Below are positions 1-8,349 of a stretch of DNA of 64,000 nucleotides, piece after piece; the first letter of the stretch is position 1; each line of letters begins with the position of its first letter. The notes under the pieces are model-generated. The model saw nothing but the letters and a program-made list of their open reading frames with translations, was not told the DNA's origin and did no database searches. The DNA comes from Variovorax paradoxus. Lineage in GTDB: Bacteria > Pseudomonadota > Gammaproteobacteria > Burkholderiales > Burkholderiaceae_C. The DNA is taken from the NCBI RefSeq assembly GCF_030811855.1, contig NZ_JAUSRN010000001.1, positions 682,001 to 746,000 of the forward strand, given 5' to 3'. The translations under genes and the position numbers were made by a program.

Positions 1-623
1 TTGGTGAGCTGCATGACCTTCTCGGCCAAGCCGGACACGTCGCTCTCGATGATCTCGTGCGCGCCGTTGGCGAGCGCGAAGTCGCGCTTGTGCGGCGTGG
101 AGGCGGTGCCGAATACGCGCAGGCCGCGGTCCTGCGCCACCTGCGCCAGCGCCGTGGCCACACCGCCTGCCGCACCGGGCACCAGGATCGATTGCGCGGG
201 CAGATTGCCGTTGCTAGACAGCATGGCAAGGGCCAGCTGAAAGTTGCCGAGGCTCACGGCATCCTCGAAGCGGATCGCATCGGGCAGCACGAAAGGCGCG
301 GCCTCGGGCACGCAGATGGCTTCGGCATAGCAGCCGCCGCGCTGCTTCAGTTCACGCGCGCTCACCAGCACGCGCTGGCCGACCTGCAGCGCGGTGACGC
401 CGGCACCGACCGCATCGACGATGCCGGCCATCTCGTTGCCGGGAATCGCCGGCATCGGCGGCATCCACTTGTAGGTGCCATTGCGGATCAGCACGTCCGG
501 GCCGCCGGCACCGATGGCCATGGCCTTGACACGCACCTCGCCCGCCTGCGGCTGTGGCAGCGGGAGTTCCACCAATTGCAGAACCTCGGGGCCGCCGGGC
601 GCCTGGAGCTGGATCGCCTTCAT
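1..623 (-). CDS. zinc-type alcohol dehydrogenase / quinone oxidoreductase family protein (3' end off window)
   Basis: The first 207 codons of a leftward gene are visible; the rest lies beyond the left edge. The start is MKAIQLQAPGGPEVLQ, typical of the NADPH:quinone reductase branch of the medium-chain dehydrogenases. A GroES-like domain comes first (IPGNEMAGIVDAVG, then a VGQRV turn), followed by the start of the Rossmann fold (VPGAAGGVATALAQVA, near residues 145-160). I see no structural-zinc cysteine cluster, which favours the quinone-reductase subgroup over true zinc alcohol dehydrogenases. It is the last visible gene of a leftward catabolic operon and starts 14 nt after the AA_synth gene stops. 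Family assignment is firm; the substrate is unknown. Confidence 0.85.
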   Translation of the reverse strand, partial: MKAIQLQAPGGPEVLQLVELPLPQPQAGEVRVKAMAIGAGGPDVLIRNGTYKWMPPMPAIPGNEMAGIVDAVGAGVTALQVGQRVLVSARELKQRGGCYAEAICVPEAAPFVLPDAIRFEDAVSLGNFQLALAMLSSNGNLPAQSILVPGAAGGVATALAQVAQDRGLRVFGTASTPHKRDFALANGAHEIIESDVSGLAEKVMQLT

Positions 624-637
624 CGTGGTGTGCCTCA

Positions 638-1216
638 TCAGCGCTGCCCGTCGTGCACGGACACCTTGTCCTTGGTGAGCCCACCCAGGCGCGCATGCAC
701 CCGCCCTCCGGTGCCCATGACCAGCGCGAACAAAATCTCGTTCGGCCGTGGCGCATCCTGGATGCCGATCTCCATCGAGTTGTAGTGGCTGCGCACGTAC
801 GCCGCATGGATGTAGTGCAGCGGCACCATGAGCCGGTAGCCCGTGGCGGCCACGGCCTTGGCCGAAGGCACGATCGCCTTCGGCTCGCCGAGTACCTCGC
901 GCATGGCCCAGCCGCCGGCCTCGTGCCACACCGCGCCGTGCTCCAGCTCGCCGTTCACGCCGACGATCGCGGCCTTGCTGTAGACCTCCACCTTGTCGCG
1001 CCCGAGCACCTCGACCAGCTCTGTCGCCAGCAGCGTGCCAAGCGAGCGCAGCTCGGCCATGAAGGGCAACAGGTCGGGTTCGTAGCGCCCGGCATACGGG
1101 TTGTGGATGACCGCGCAGGCGGCCGCCAGCCTGAGCGGCGTGGCGGCCGGCGGCCCGCCCTCGTGGTAGATGGTCTCGATGGAAAGGCTGCGCTTGCGGA
1201 TCTCGATCAGCGGCAT
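638..1216 (-). CDS. amino acid synthesis (AA_synth, DUF1185) family protein
   Basis: A 192-residue cytosolic protein resembling the AA_synth/DUF1185 family, whose biochemical role is poorly defined; members often sit beside tripartite-transporter receptors and amidases. It has no signal peptide or membrane segment. The start is taken at MPLIEIRKRS rather than the upstream in-frame ATG, because that choice removes an unconserved 11-residue tail that would overlap the preceding Bug gene. Conserved-looking stretches include RSHYNSMEIG and the C-terminal MGTGGRVHARLGGL. It is part of the leftward operon. The family is recognised from overall similarity; the function is not. Confidence 0.8.
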   Translation of the reverse strand: MPLIEIRKRSLSIETIYHEGGPPAATPLRLAAACAVIHNPYAGRYEPDLLPFMAELRSLGTLLATELVEVLGRDKVEVYSKAAIVGVNGELEHGAVWHEAGGWAMREVLGEPKAIVPSAKAVAATGYRLMVPLHYIHAAYVRSHYNSMEIGIQDAPRPNEILFALVMGTGGRVHARLGGLTKDKVSVHDGQR

Positions 1217-1226
1217 GGAGGGGTCC

Positions 1227-2198
1227 TCACTGTTTGGGTATGCGTGCATCGTTCACCACGGTGGTCCACCGCTTGAGCTCGGTGGCCACCATGGTGGTCA
1301 TTTCTTCGGGTGTGCTGCCACGCGCTTCGCCGCCCATTTCCTCGAGCCGCGCGCGCACGGCCGGCACCTGCAGGGCCTTGAGCGTCTCGGCATGCAAGCG
1401 GTCGACGATGGGGCGCGGCGTGCCCGCGGGCGCCATGAAGCCGGCCCAGGAGCGCACGTCGTAGCCGGGCACGCCCTGCTCGGCAACAGTCGGGAGCTCG
1501 GGCATCTGGCTCCAGCGCTGTGCGCCAGTGGTGGCCAGCGCGCGGAGCTTGCCGGCCTTGATGTTGGCCAGCACCGCCGTCGGTGGCGCGATGATCATCG
1601 GCACCTCGCCGCCGAGCAAGGCCGCGACCGAGGCCGCATCGCCGCGATAGGGAACGTGGAGCAGTTCGACGTTCGCGCTCTTCACCAGCAGCTCACCGGC
1701 CAGGTGGTGCGTGGAGCCGATGCCGGCCGATCCATACGACACGCCGCGCGCATCGGCGCGCGCCGCGGCGAGCATCTCGGCCAGACTGCGATAGGGCGAA
1801 TCGGCGCGCACGACCAGCAGGAACGGAAAGTAGGTGATGGTCGAGACCATCTGGAAATCCGTCACCGTCTGGTAGCTGAGCTTGTTGTAGAGCGCGCCGG
1901 CCACTGCATGCCCGCCCGTCGCAAGCAGCAGCGTGTAGCCATCGGGTTTGGCGCGCGCCACCGTGCCGGAGGCGATGGTGCCGCCCGCGCCGGTCTGCGC
2001 CTCGACCACGAAGGGCTGTCCAAGTCCCTTGGCCATTTCGGTGCTGACCACGCGCGCGATGGTGTCTGCGTTGCCGCCGGCCGCAAAGCCCTGGTAGATC
2101 TTGATCGGCTTGTCCGGGAAGCCCTGCGCCAAGCCGTGTAAGGGTGCCGCGCAGGCCAGGGTCAGGCCTGCGGCGACGAGCAATCGTCTGTGCCACAT
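1227..2198 (-). CDS. Bug-family tripartite tricarboxylate transporter substrate-binding protein
   Basis: A periplasmic solute receptor of 323 residues with a cleavable signal peptide (about residues 1-25, ending in a LHGLAQG-type site). The family signature is clear: a start of FPDKPIKIYQGFAAGGNADT, the GAGGTIASGTVARAKPDGYT block and a mid-protein VPYRGD. Bug receptors bind carboxylates or aromatic acids and are hugely expanded in Burkholderiales, usually without adjacent membrane subunits. None (TctA/TctB) is present here, so it would have to share a permease encoded elsewhere. Its place between a FAH-family hydrolase and the AA_synth gene suggests it binds a substrate of this operon; that is inference. 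Confidence 0.93.
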   Translation of the reverse strand: MWHRRLLVAAGLTLACAAPLHGLAQGFPDKPIKIYQGFAAGGNADTIARVVSTEMAKGLGQPFVVEAQTGAGGTIASGTVARAKPDGYTLLLATGGHAVAGALYNKLSYQTVTDFQMVSTITYFPFLLVVRADSPYRSLAEMLAAARADARGVSYGSAGIGSTHHLAGELLVKSANVELLHVPYRGDAASVAALLGGEVPMIIAPPTAVLANIKAGKLRALATTGAQRWSQMPELPTVAEQGVPGYDVRSWAGFMAPAGTPRPIVDRLHAETLKALQVPAVRARLEEMGGEARGSTPEEMTTMVATELKRWTTVVNDARIPKQ

Positions 2199-2264
2199 GG
2201 TTTTGTCTCCGATGGTTGTGGATGAAGGCCGCGGCTTGTGCCGCCGCGGTCCGGCTCCGGTGCT

Positions 2265-3128
2265 TCAGTTCTGCTGGACGATCGGGTTGCGCAGCACGCC
2301 GATGCCTTCGATCTCGACCTCGCACACGTCGCCCGGCTTCATGAAGCGCGGCGGCTTCTTGCTCCAGCCCACGCCGGCCGGCGTGCCGGTGGCGATGACG
2401 TCGCCCGGGGCGAGCGTGAAGATGGTCGACGAGTAGCTGATGAGCTTGGGAATGCTGAAGATCATGTGGCCCGTGTGGCTGCTCTGCACCACTTCGCCGT
2501 TGAGCCGGGTTTCAAGCTTGAGCTCGCGCCCGGGCGCGATCTCGTCGGCCGTGACCATCCAGGGACCGAAGCCGCCGGTCGATTCGAAGTTCTTGCCCGA
2601 GGCGATCTGCTTGGCATGGAACTGCCACTCGCGAACGCTGCCGTCGTTGTAGCAGGAGTAGCCCGCCACGTGATTGAAGGCATCCGCTTCGGCGATGTTG
2701 CGGCCGCCCTTGCCGATGATCACGGCAAGCTCGCCTTCCCAGTCCAGCGATTCCGACACGTGCGGCCTCACGATCGGAGCGTTGTGCGCGCACTGCGAGC
2801 GCCACACACGCAGGAAGATCGGCGGCTGCTCCGACAGTTCGCGGTGCATGCCGGCGGCCAGCACCTCCTGGTGGTGGTCCATGTAGTTGCGCACCGCGCA
2901 GACGATCTTCTCGGACTTGGGGATCGGCGGAAGAAAAGTGATGTCCGCCAGCTTGGCCGCGATGGGCAGTCCCTCCACGTGCTGCGCCGCCTGCAGGTAC
3001 TCGCCCGAGGCGATGTAGTCGACCAGGCCCGCATGCTGCGGACGCGCCTTGCCGAGATCGACCACGCCGTCGCCGACGACGGCGCCCCAGGTTTCGCGGC
3101 CTTGATGGACATATGACAAAAGCTTCAT
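2265..3128 (-). CDS. fumarylacetoacetate hydrolase (FAH) family protein
   Basis: A 287-residue enzyme of the FAH superfamily, which cleaves or decarboxylates acyl-pyruvate-type intermediates of aromatic breakdown using a divalent metal. Candidate metal ligands are Glu131 and Glu133 in DWEGELAVIIG and Asp162 in NDGSVREWQ, a variant of the usual NDVSARDWQ. The C-terminal GDVIATGTPAGVG motif is canonical. The length matches the single-domain family. It lies 46 nt downstream of the VOC gene and upstream of the Bug receptor, so ring cleavage followed by C-C hydrolysis is plausible. The exact substrate cannot be told from sequence. Confidence 0.93.
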   Translation of the reverse strand: MKLLSYVHQGRETWGAVVGDGVVDLGKARPQHAGLVDYIASGEYLQAAQHVEGLPIAAKLADITFLPPIPKSEKIVCAVRNYMDHHQEVLAAGMHRELSEQPPIFLRVWRSQCAHNAPIVRPHVSESLDWEGELAVIIGKGGRNIAEADAFNHVAGYSCYNDGSVREWQFHAKQIASGKNFESTGGFGPWMVTADEIAPGRELKLETRLNGEVVQSSHTGHMIFSIPKLISYSSTIFTLAPGDVIATGTPAGVGWSKKPPRFMKPGDVCEVEIEGIGVLRNPIVQQN

Positions 3129-3174
3129 GGGAACTCCGATTGGGATGTGTGGGGTGGAAAAAATGGTGGCCGGG

Positions 3175-3741
3175 TCAGGCGGCAGGCGTCACTGGCGTCA
3201 CGGGCGCGCGCGATTCGAACTGCGCCTGCCACTGCGCGAGCGGCATGAAAGTCGGGTCCTTGCGGCAGGCCTCCTCGGTCTCGCGCATCAGCGTCTCGTC
3301 ATCCTTAGAGAGATCGAGCGGATCGCCATGCGGCTGCGCGATGTAAAACGGCGTGTCGACGTAGATCTCGACCGTGTTGCCTTCGGGGTCGAGCATGTAG
3401 ACCGAGAGCGCATTGCCGTGGTTGAGGCCGCGGATGCTGGTGGCGCCCCGTGCCTCGGCCCGCGCCGAGATGTCGCGCAGGTGCTGGATGCTCGGCACCA
3501 CGAACGAGATCTGCATCACGGTGCTGAACTTCGCCTCCGGCGGCCGGCCCGACGCCAGCACCAGTTGGTGGTGCTGGTCCGGGCTGGCGCTGGTGAACAC
3601 CAGCTGGTTCTTGAACGTGCGGCCTTCGCCGCGATCGGTGATCGTGAGGTCGAAGGTCTCTGTGTAGAAGGCCACCATCCGTTCCAGATCGGTGACGAAG
3701 ATCCCGAAATGCGATGGCGTGGGTCGAGTGACCTTGAGCAT
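3175..3741 (-). CDS. VOC-family protein (extradiol-dioxygenase/glyoxalase fold)
   Basis: A 188-residue protein with the paired beta-alpha-beta-beta-beta modules of the vicinal-oxygen-chelate fold. Candidate metal ligands are His11 (SHFGIFVTDL), His57 or His58 (PDQHHQLVL) and Glu126 (DPEGNTVEIYVDTPF). The last motif is typical of biphenyl-diol-type extradiol dioxygenases and their relatives. The C-terminal extension of about 50 residues is hydrophilic. The start is the ATG 32 nt after the GntR gene; a longer upstream frame is antisense-like noise. It is likely the ring-opening or isomerising step of the operon, but a glyoxalase-type reaction is equally possible. Confidence 0.88.
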   Translation of the reverse strand: MLKVTRPTPSHFGIFVTDLERMVAFYTETFDLTITDRGEGRTFKNQLVFTSASPDQHHQLVLASGRPPEAKFSTVMQISFVVPSIQHLRDISARAEARGATSIRGLNHGNALSVYMLDPEGNTVEIYVDTPFYIAQPHGDPLDLSKDDETLMRETEEACRKDPTFMPLAQWQAQFESRAPVTPVTPAA

Positions 3742-3773
3742 GCTGTCTCCAGATGGGCGGGGCTGCGCACCCC

Positions 3774-4484
3774 TTATGTTTGTGCGGCCTCGACGGCCCG
3801 GAGCGCGGCCAGCACGTTGCGCTGCGTGCTGAGGATGTGTTCCTCGAGCAGCGCACAGGCCGTGTCCGTGTCGCGGCGCAAGGTGGCGTCCATGATCTTG
3901 CGGTGCTCGTTCGACTTGCGGCGCGCGGTCTTGCGGTGGCGGGCCGAAAACCGCCGGTAGCGTTCGGCCTGGTCGAACAGGCTCGCGCCCCACACGCGCT
4001 GGCGCAGCGAAGGGCACGCGGCCAAGAGCGACAGGTGAAAGGCGCGGTGCAGCTGCGACCAGTCGTTGTCCAGAATGACCGGGCCATCGCTCAGGCGCGA
4101 CTCCACTTTTTCGAGCCGGTGGAAGGCGGCCAGGATCGCGGCCTCCCAAGCGTCGTCGCCGTGGGCAATGGCTTCACGCAGCGCGGGCACGTCGAGCATC
4201 ACGCGCATGCGCGTGATGTCGGCCAGGTCGTCTTCCGAAATGGGCGCCACGCGAAAGCCGCGGCGCTCGTCGGCGCGCACGAGGCCTTCTTGCGCCAGCC
4301 GGCTGAGCGCCTCGCGCAGCGGGCTGCTCGAATAGCCGTAGGCGGTCTGGAGCTCGTCGAGCTTGAGCTTGGCGCCGGCCTCGAAGGTGCCGGCCAGCAC
4401 GTCCTGCCGCAAGCGGGTGAAGGCCTGCTCGACCAACGGTGGTTCGTAGGCGGGGGAGATTTCTTGTTTATGCATGGAAATCAT
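3774..4484 (-). CDS. GntR-family transcriptional regulator (FCD domain)
   Basis: A regulator of about 236 residues with an N-terminal winged helix (helix ...YSSSPLREALSRLAQEGLV...) followed by an all-helical FCD ligand-binding domain (conserved D-x-R region near ADITRMRVMLDVPAL and H residues in the C half). The start is uncertain: an in-frame GTG at 4493 and an ATG at 4475 are alternatives. The ATG at 4484 is preferred because GAGAGG lies 11 nt upstream. The leader and start region hold two TGCATAAA copies spaced 18 bp, matching sites in the divergent spacer near 6.2-6.3 kb, so autoregulation and local control are likely. It sits inside the operon it probably controls. Confidence 0.92.
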   Translation of the reverse strand: MISMHKQEISPAYEPPLVEQAFTRLRQDVLAGTFEAGAKLKLDELQTAYGYSSSPLREALSRLAQEGLVRADERRGFRVAPISEDDLADITRMRVMLDVPALREAIAHGDDAWEAAILAAFHRLEKVESRLSDGPVILDNDWSQLHRAFHLSLLAACPSLRQRVWGASLFDQAERYRRFSARHRKTARRKSNEHRKIMDATLRRDTDTACALLEEHILSTQRNVLAALRAVEAAQT

Positions 4485-4492
4485 TTTATGCA
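4467..4492 (-). promoter_or_regulatory. candidate GntR operator, tandem TGCATAAA half-sites
   Basis: Two copies of TGCATAAA (minus-strand sense) occupy 4467-4474 and 4485-4492, exactly 18 bp apart, over the start region of the GntR gene. The same octamer and the same 18-bp period recur near 6.2-6.3 kb. The sequence match is direct; binding by the GntR protein is inferred. Confidence 0.45.
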
Positions 4493-4499
4493 CCGCCTC

Positions 4500-5051
4500 T
4501 CATGCCGGGCCGCTCGCCCGCCTGGCGCCCACGAGCACGAACAGCATGGTCGCGGGCTTGTCGCCGAGGTTGCGCCATGCATGCCGGTTGCCGTGCTGCA
4601 CCGCCACGTCATGCCGGCGCAGCAGCACCTGCGCACCGTCGTCGAGTTCGAGCGTGATCTCGCCGTCGAGCACGATGTCGTAGTCGATGCTGTCGGTGGT
4701 GTGCATGCCCGGGTGGTCGGGCTCGAAGGTCTCGGCCAGGCCCGGCACGAGGCGGCCGGCCTCGGCGCCGAACGCGGCCGCATCGAAGTCGGCGCGCATC
4801 ATTACTGCGTCGGGCGGGAAGCTGACCATCATGACGCGGGTGCCGCCCGCGGGCGGCGCGAACCCTGCCTCGCCCGTGCGGTCTCTTGCAGTGCCCGCGC
4901 CCACGGTGTCGGCGGCCTCCGTCGCCCACAGCAGCGCTGCGCCATGGCCGGGCAGGGTCGTGAACTCGACGCTGCGCGGCGCAACGCCATCCGAGAGCAC
5001 CCGGGCCTTGCCGTCGGCGCCCGTGCCTGCCACCACGCGTCTGATTTTCAT
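4500..5051 (-). CDS. cupin-domain protein
   Basis: A 183-residue protein with a single C-terminal cupin barrel: the MHTTDSIDYDIVLDGEITL strand pair, then a second motif around VAVQHGNRHAWRNLGDKPA, with histidines suited to metal binding. The N-terminal half (MKIRRVVAGTGADGKARV) resembles cupins found beside aromatic-degradation genes. The start is the ATG 8 nt after the alcohol dehydrogenase stops; upstream frame extensions are spurious. It has no export signal. It could be a small dioxygenase, isomerase or ligand-sensing protein; the sequence does not decide. Confidence 0.88.
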   Translation of the reverse strand: MKIRRVVAGTGADGKARVLSDGVAPRSVEFTTLPGHGAALLWATEAADTVGAGTARDRTGEAGFAPPAGGTRVMMVSFPPDAVMMRADFDAAAFGAEAGRLVPGLAETFEPDHPGMHTTDSIDYDIVLDGEITLELDDGAQVLLRRHDVAVQHGNRHAWRNLGDKPATMLFVLVGARRASGPA

Positions 5052-5059
5052 GGCGTGCC

Positions 5060-6169
5060 TCAGGGGTTGATGACGAAGTTGCTGAAGCCGCCGTTGCGGC
5101 TCGCGATGCCGGAGATCGCTTCGTTGATGCGGTCGAGCGGATAGCACACATGCTCGAACACCGAGAGGTCGAGCGTGCCGGCCTCGGCCATGTCGGCCAT
5201 GTCTTGGCCCTCGCCTGCGGTGAACCAGGCCGAGCCCTCGATGCTCTGCTGCTCGTCCATCATGGTGTGCAGGTCCATGCCCACCATGCCGGCGATGGCG
5301 CCGATGTTGAAGGCGCGGCCGCCGCGCTTCAATGCGCGCACGCCCTGCTGGAAGGTTTCATGCGGCGCGCCGGGTCCCAGTGCGTCGATGAAGGTGTCCA
5401 CGCCGAGGCCGTCGGTGCGGGCCTTGGCCCATGCGTCGATCGCCTCGCCGTCGGCATTGGAAAAGATCTCGATGCGATCGGGTGCCAGCGCCTTGACGCG
5501 CTCCAGCAGCTCCCGGTTGCGCCCGGTGCCGAGGATGCGCGTGGCGCCCATGGCCAGCCCGAAGAGCGCGCCGCCGATGCCCAGCGTGCCGCTGATGCCG
5601 TTGATCAGCACGCTGCGGCCGGGACCGATCTTCGCCTTGCGCATCGCGGAGTACATGGTGCCCAGGTAGCCGAAGCGCGCTGCCTGGTTGAAGCTCACGT
5701 TGTCCGGCAGCTTCACCAGTGCGTACTGCGGCGCGATCATGTATTCGCACAGGCCGCCGTACGGATAGTTCTTGTACAGCTTGAGCGAGTTCTGTGAGAA
5801 GCCGAAGTAGCCGCTGAACGCGTAGTGCGTGCAGTTGATGAGATCGCCGTTGCGGCAGGCGCGGCAGCCGCCGCAGTAGAGGCTGGGGTTCACGTAGACG
5901 CGGTCGCCCGGCTTCCAGGTGTGCACGTGCGAGCCGACTGCCGTCACCTCGCCCGCCGGGTCCAGCCCGAAGACCGCGGGCAGCGGCGGCAGCGGCAGCT
6001 CCGGAAACCAGGTCGTCCAGTTGGCCAGGATGTTGCCCAGGTTGGGCACGATGCCGCAGGCGCGCACCCGCACCTGCACGTCGTTGGCGGCGGGCTGCGG
6101 AATCGGCAGCTGCTCGACTTCCATCGGGGCGCCGACCTTGTGCAATCGGGCGGCTTTCATCGTCGTCAT
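5060..6169 (-). CDS. zinc-containing alcohol dehydrogenase family protein
   Basis: A 369-residue medium-chain dehydrogenase. The GroES-like half carries the structural-zinc lobe with cysteines in CGGCRACRNGDLINC (about residues 98-112). The cofactor domain follows with the INGISGTLGIGGALFGLA nucleotide-binding turn. The usual catalytic CGxCHSD is altered to CGIVPNLGN, so the catalytic zinc site is not standard. The start is MTTMKAARL, preceded by AAGGAGA at good spacing; the longer reading frame to 6316 runs through the operator region. It is the first gene of the leftward operon. It probably oxidises or reduces an alcohol or aldehyde intermediate; the substrate is unknown. Confidence 0.92.
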   Translation of the reverse strand: MTTMKAARLHKVGAPMEVEQLPIPQPAANDVQVRVRACGIVPNLGNILANWTTWFPELPLPPLPAVFGLDPAGEVTAVGSHVHTWKPGDRVYVNPSLYCGGCRACRNGDLINCTHYAFSGYFGFSQNSLKLYKNYPYGGLCEYMIAPQYALVKLPDNVSFNQAARFGYLGTMYSAMRKAKIGPGRSVLINGISGTLGIGGALFGLAMGATRILGTGRNRELLERVKALAPDRIEIFSNADGEAIDAWAKARTDGLGVDTFIDALGPGAPHETFQQGVRALKRGGRAFNIGAIAGMVGMDLHTMMDEQQSIEGSAWFTAGEGQDMADMAEAGTLDLSVFEHVCYPLDRINEAISGIASRNGGFSNFVINP

Positions 6170-6204
6170 GGTGTCTGTCTCCTTGCTGGGGTTGTCTGAA
6201 CGTC

Positions 6205-6315
6205 TAATGCACAAATCTCGTTTTATGCATTCTTTTCGTCCAAGCGCCTTGACGCCATCGGGGACAACCCTTGGTGCACGAAACATTGTTTTATGCACAA
6301 TTCTATCTTCATGCA
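6205..6315. promoter_or_regulatory. divergent promoter region with GntR-type half-sites
   Basis: The spacer between the leftward dehydrogenase and the rightward hydroxylase is AT-richer than its surroundings. It carries ATGCA elements at 6207-6211 and 6225-6229, and again at 6293-6297 and 6311-6315, each pair spaced 18 bp. Copies at 6222-6229 and 6290-6297 are exact TTTATGCA, matching the pair at the GntR start. This suggests one regulator controls both transcription units. Confidence 0.45.
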
Positions 6316-6328
6316 TTCAGAAGACACC

Positions 6329-7942
6329 ATGCTCCAATATCCCGAACCCGTCGACGTGGCCGTCATCGGCTTCGGCCCCGTCGGCGCCACGCTCGCCGCA
6401 TTGCTGGGCCGGCGCGGCCTGCGCGTCGCGGTCTTCGACAAGTCGGATCAGATCTATCCGCTGCCGCGCGCCTTTGCGCTCGACCACGAGGCGCTGCGCG
6501 TGTTCCAGGAGATCGGCATCGCCGGCACGCTGGCGCCGCACATGACGCCCTACCGCCCGACGATCTACCAGGGTAGCGACCGCGAACCCATCCAGCATTT
6601 CGACATGGGGCCCTCGCCCTACCCGCTCGCGTGGGCGCCGTCGTACACCTTCAACCAGCCCGCGCTCGAAGCCTCGCTGCGTGAAGCGGTCGGCAAGCTA
6701 CCCAGTGTGTCGATCCATCTCGGGCACGAAGTGCTGCAGCTGAGCCAGTCGCCGGACCACGCCCTGCTTGCCGTCCGCCGGCCCGACGGCACTGAGGCGC
6801 AGGTGCGCGCGCGCTACGTCGTGGGTTGCGACGGCGGCACCAGCCCCACGCGCAAGCAGATGGGCCTGAAGCTCAAGAGCCTCGACTTCGACGAGCCCTG
6901 GATCGTGGTCGACATGCACGTCGATGAAGACAAGCTCGACCGCCTGCCCGCCACCAACGTCCAGTACTGCCATCCGTCGCGGCCCTGCACTTACGTTGTC
7001 GGCCCCGGCACGCACCGACGCTGGGAGTTCCTTCTGCTGCCCGACGAGGCCGAGCAGCGCGCGCTGCCGCCCGAGTCGATCTGGCAACTGCTCGCCCCCT
7101 GGCTCACGCCCGCGGATGCGCGCATCTGGCGCGCGGCGACCTACCGTTTCCACGCGGTGGTGCTCGAGCAATGGCGCAAAGGCCGCGTGCTGCTCGCAGG
7201 CGACAGCGCCCACCAGATGCCGCCGTTCCTGGCCCAGGGCATGTGCCAGGGTTTGCGCGATGCCGTCAATCTGGCATGGAAGCTTCAATGGGCGCTCGAG
7301 GAACGCGCGCCCGAGAGCCTGCTCGACAGCTACGGCAACGAGCGCGGGCCACAGGTCGAGGAGGTGACGGCAACCGTCAAGCGCCTGGGCCAGATCATCT
7401 GCGAGCGCGATCCGGTGCGCGCCGCGGAGCGCGACCGCCGCCTGCGCGACGAGCAAGGCGGCCAGGTGCGCATGCAGCTGCGCCAGAGCCTGCTGCCTGG
7501 CGTGCACCATGGACTGATCGACCGCGACGAACCGCCCGCGGGCACGCCCTTTCCACAAGCCATCGGATCGATCGAGGCCGGCGCAGCGCCGCAGATGATG
7601 GACGACCTGCTGCCGCACGGCTTCCTGCTCGTGCTGCGCCATGCGCCCGATGCAGCCTTGCTGCGTGTCTTGCGAGAACCGGCGGCAGCCCTGGACGCGC
7701 AGCTGCTGTGCATGGATGCCGCAGCCGAATCATCCAGCGTGGCGGCATTGGCCGAAGCCGACGGCATCCTCGCCGCCTGGTTCGAGCGGCACCAGTGCGA
7801 GGCCGCGCTCGTGCGGCCGGATCACCTGGTTTACGGCGTGGCGCGCAGCCCCGAAGACATCGACGCCTTGGTGCAGCGCGCCTGCAAAGCACTCGGCACC
7901 ACGCTGGATCGCAGCGCCACCGCTCTGCAGGAACCCGCATGA
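6329..7942 (+). CDS. FAD-dependent aromatic hydroxylase, MhpA-like (PheA/TfdB family)
   Basis: A 537-residue class A flavoprotein monooxygenase. It has the N-terminal dinucleotide fold GFGPVG (residues 14-19), the DG motif around Asp168 (GCDGGTSPTR) and the GD motif at Gly291-Asp292 (LAGDSAHQMPPF). This family uses NAD(P)H and O2 to hydroxylate phenolic rings; MhpA acts on 3-(3-hydroxyphenyl)propionate. Two in-frame ATGs further upstream (6293, 6311) fall inside the operator-like half-sites, so the ATG at 6329 with AGAAGA upstream is preferred. It faces the catabolic operon and probably makes the catechol-type substrate for its VOC protein (inference). Confidence 0.93.
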   Translation: MLQYPEPVDVAVIGFGPVGATLAALLGRRGLRVAVFDKSDQIYPLPRAFALDHEALRVFQEIGIAGTLAPHMTPYRPTIYQGSDREPIQHFDMGPSPYPLAWAPSYTFNQPALEASLREAVGKLPSVSIHLGHEVLQLSQSPDHALLAVRRPDGTEAQVRARYVVGCDGGTSPTRKQMGLKLKSLDFDEPWIVVDMHVDEDKLDRLPATNVQYCHPSRPCTYVVGPGTHRRWEFLLLPDEAEQRALPPESIWQLLAPWLTPADARIWRAATYRFHAVVLEQWRKGRVLLAGDSAHQMPPFLAQGMCQGLRDAVNLAWKLQWALEERAPESLLDSYGNERGPQVEEVTATVKRLGQIICERDPVRAAERDRRLRDEQGGQVRMQLRQSLLPGVHHGLIDRDEPPAGTPFPQAIGSIEAGAAPQMMDDLLPHGFLLVLRHAPDAALLRVLREPAAALDAQLLCMDAAAESSSVAALAEADGILAAWFERHQCEAALVRPDHLVYGVARSPEDIDALVQRACKALGTTLDRSATALQEPA

Positions 7943-8325
7943 CCGACACCGAAGCCCTGCTGCTCGAACTGGAGACAGAGCGTTGCGACGCCATGGAGCG
8001 CGCCGACTTCGCGCGGTTGCGCGAGATCCTTCATCCGTCGCTCACGCATGTCCATGCCAAGGGTCAGATCGACGACTACGAGAGCTACTTCCGCTCGGGC
8101 GGCACGCATGTGGACTACCGGCAGATCGACCGCTCCGAACTGAAGGTGCAGGTGCTCGGCAACACAGCGCTCATGACTGGCCGGCAGTTGCTGGTGGCCG
8201 TGCGCAAGGACGGCAGCGGCACCGTGCGCATCGACTCGCGCGTGATGCAGGTCTGGGCCGAACACGAGGGCCGCTGGCGACAGCTGGCGTTCCAGACCAC
8301 GCCGCTTGCCATGAGCGTGACCTGA
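7939..8325 (+). CDS. SnoaL-like / nuclear transport factor 2 family protein
   Basis: A 128-residue protein of the NTF2-like cone fold, with the typical opening LLLELETERCDAMERADFARLREILHP cut into helices followed by beta strands ending in HEGRWRQLAFQTTPL. It overlaps the hydroxylase stop by ATGA, so the two are translationally coupled. NTF2-like proteins in such operons include small dioxygenase subunits, isomerases and dehydratases. No catalytic residues can be assigned with confidence. Confidence 0.88.
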   Translation: MTDTEALLLELETERCDAMERADFARLREILHPSLTHVHAKGQIDDYESYFRSGGTHVDYRQIDRSELKVQVLGNTALMTGRQLLVAVRKDGSGTVRIDSRVMQVWAEHEGRWRQLAFQTTPLAMSVT

Positions 8326-8349
8326 ACGTCTCGGAAGCGCCCGTCTTCT

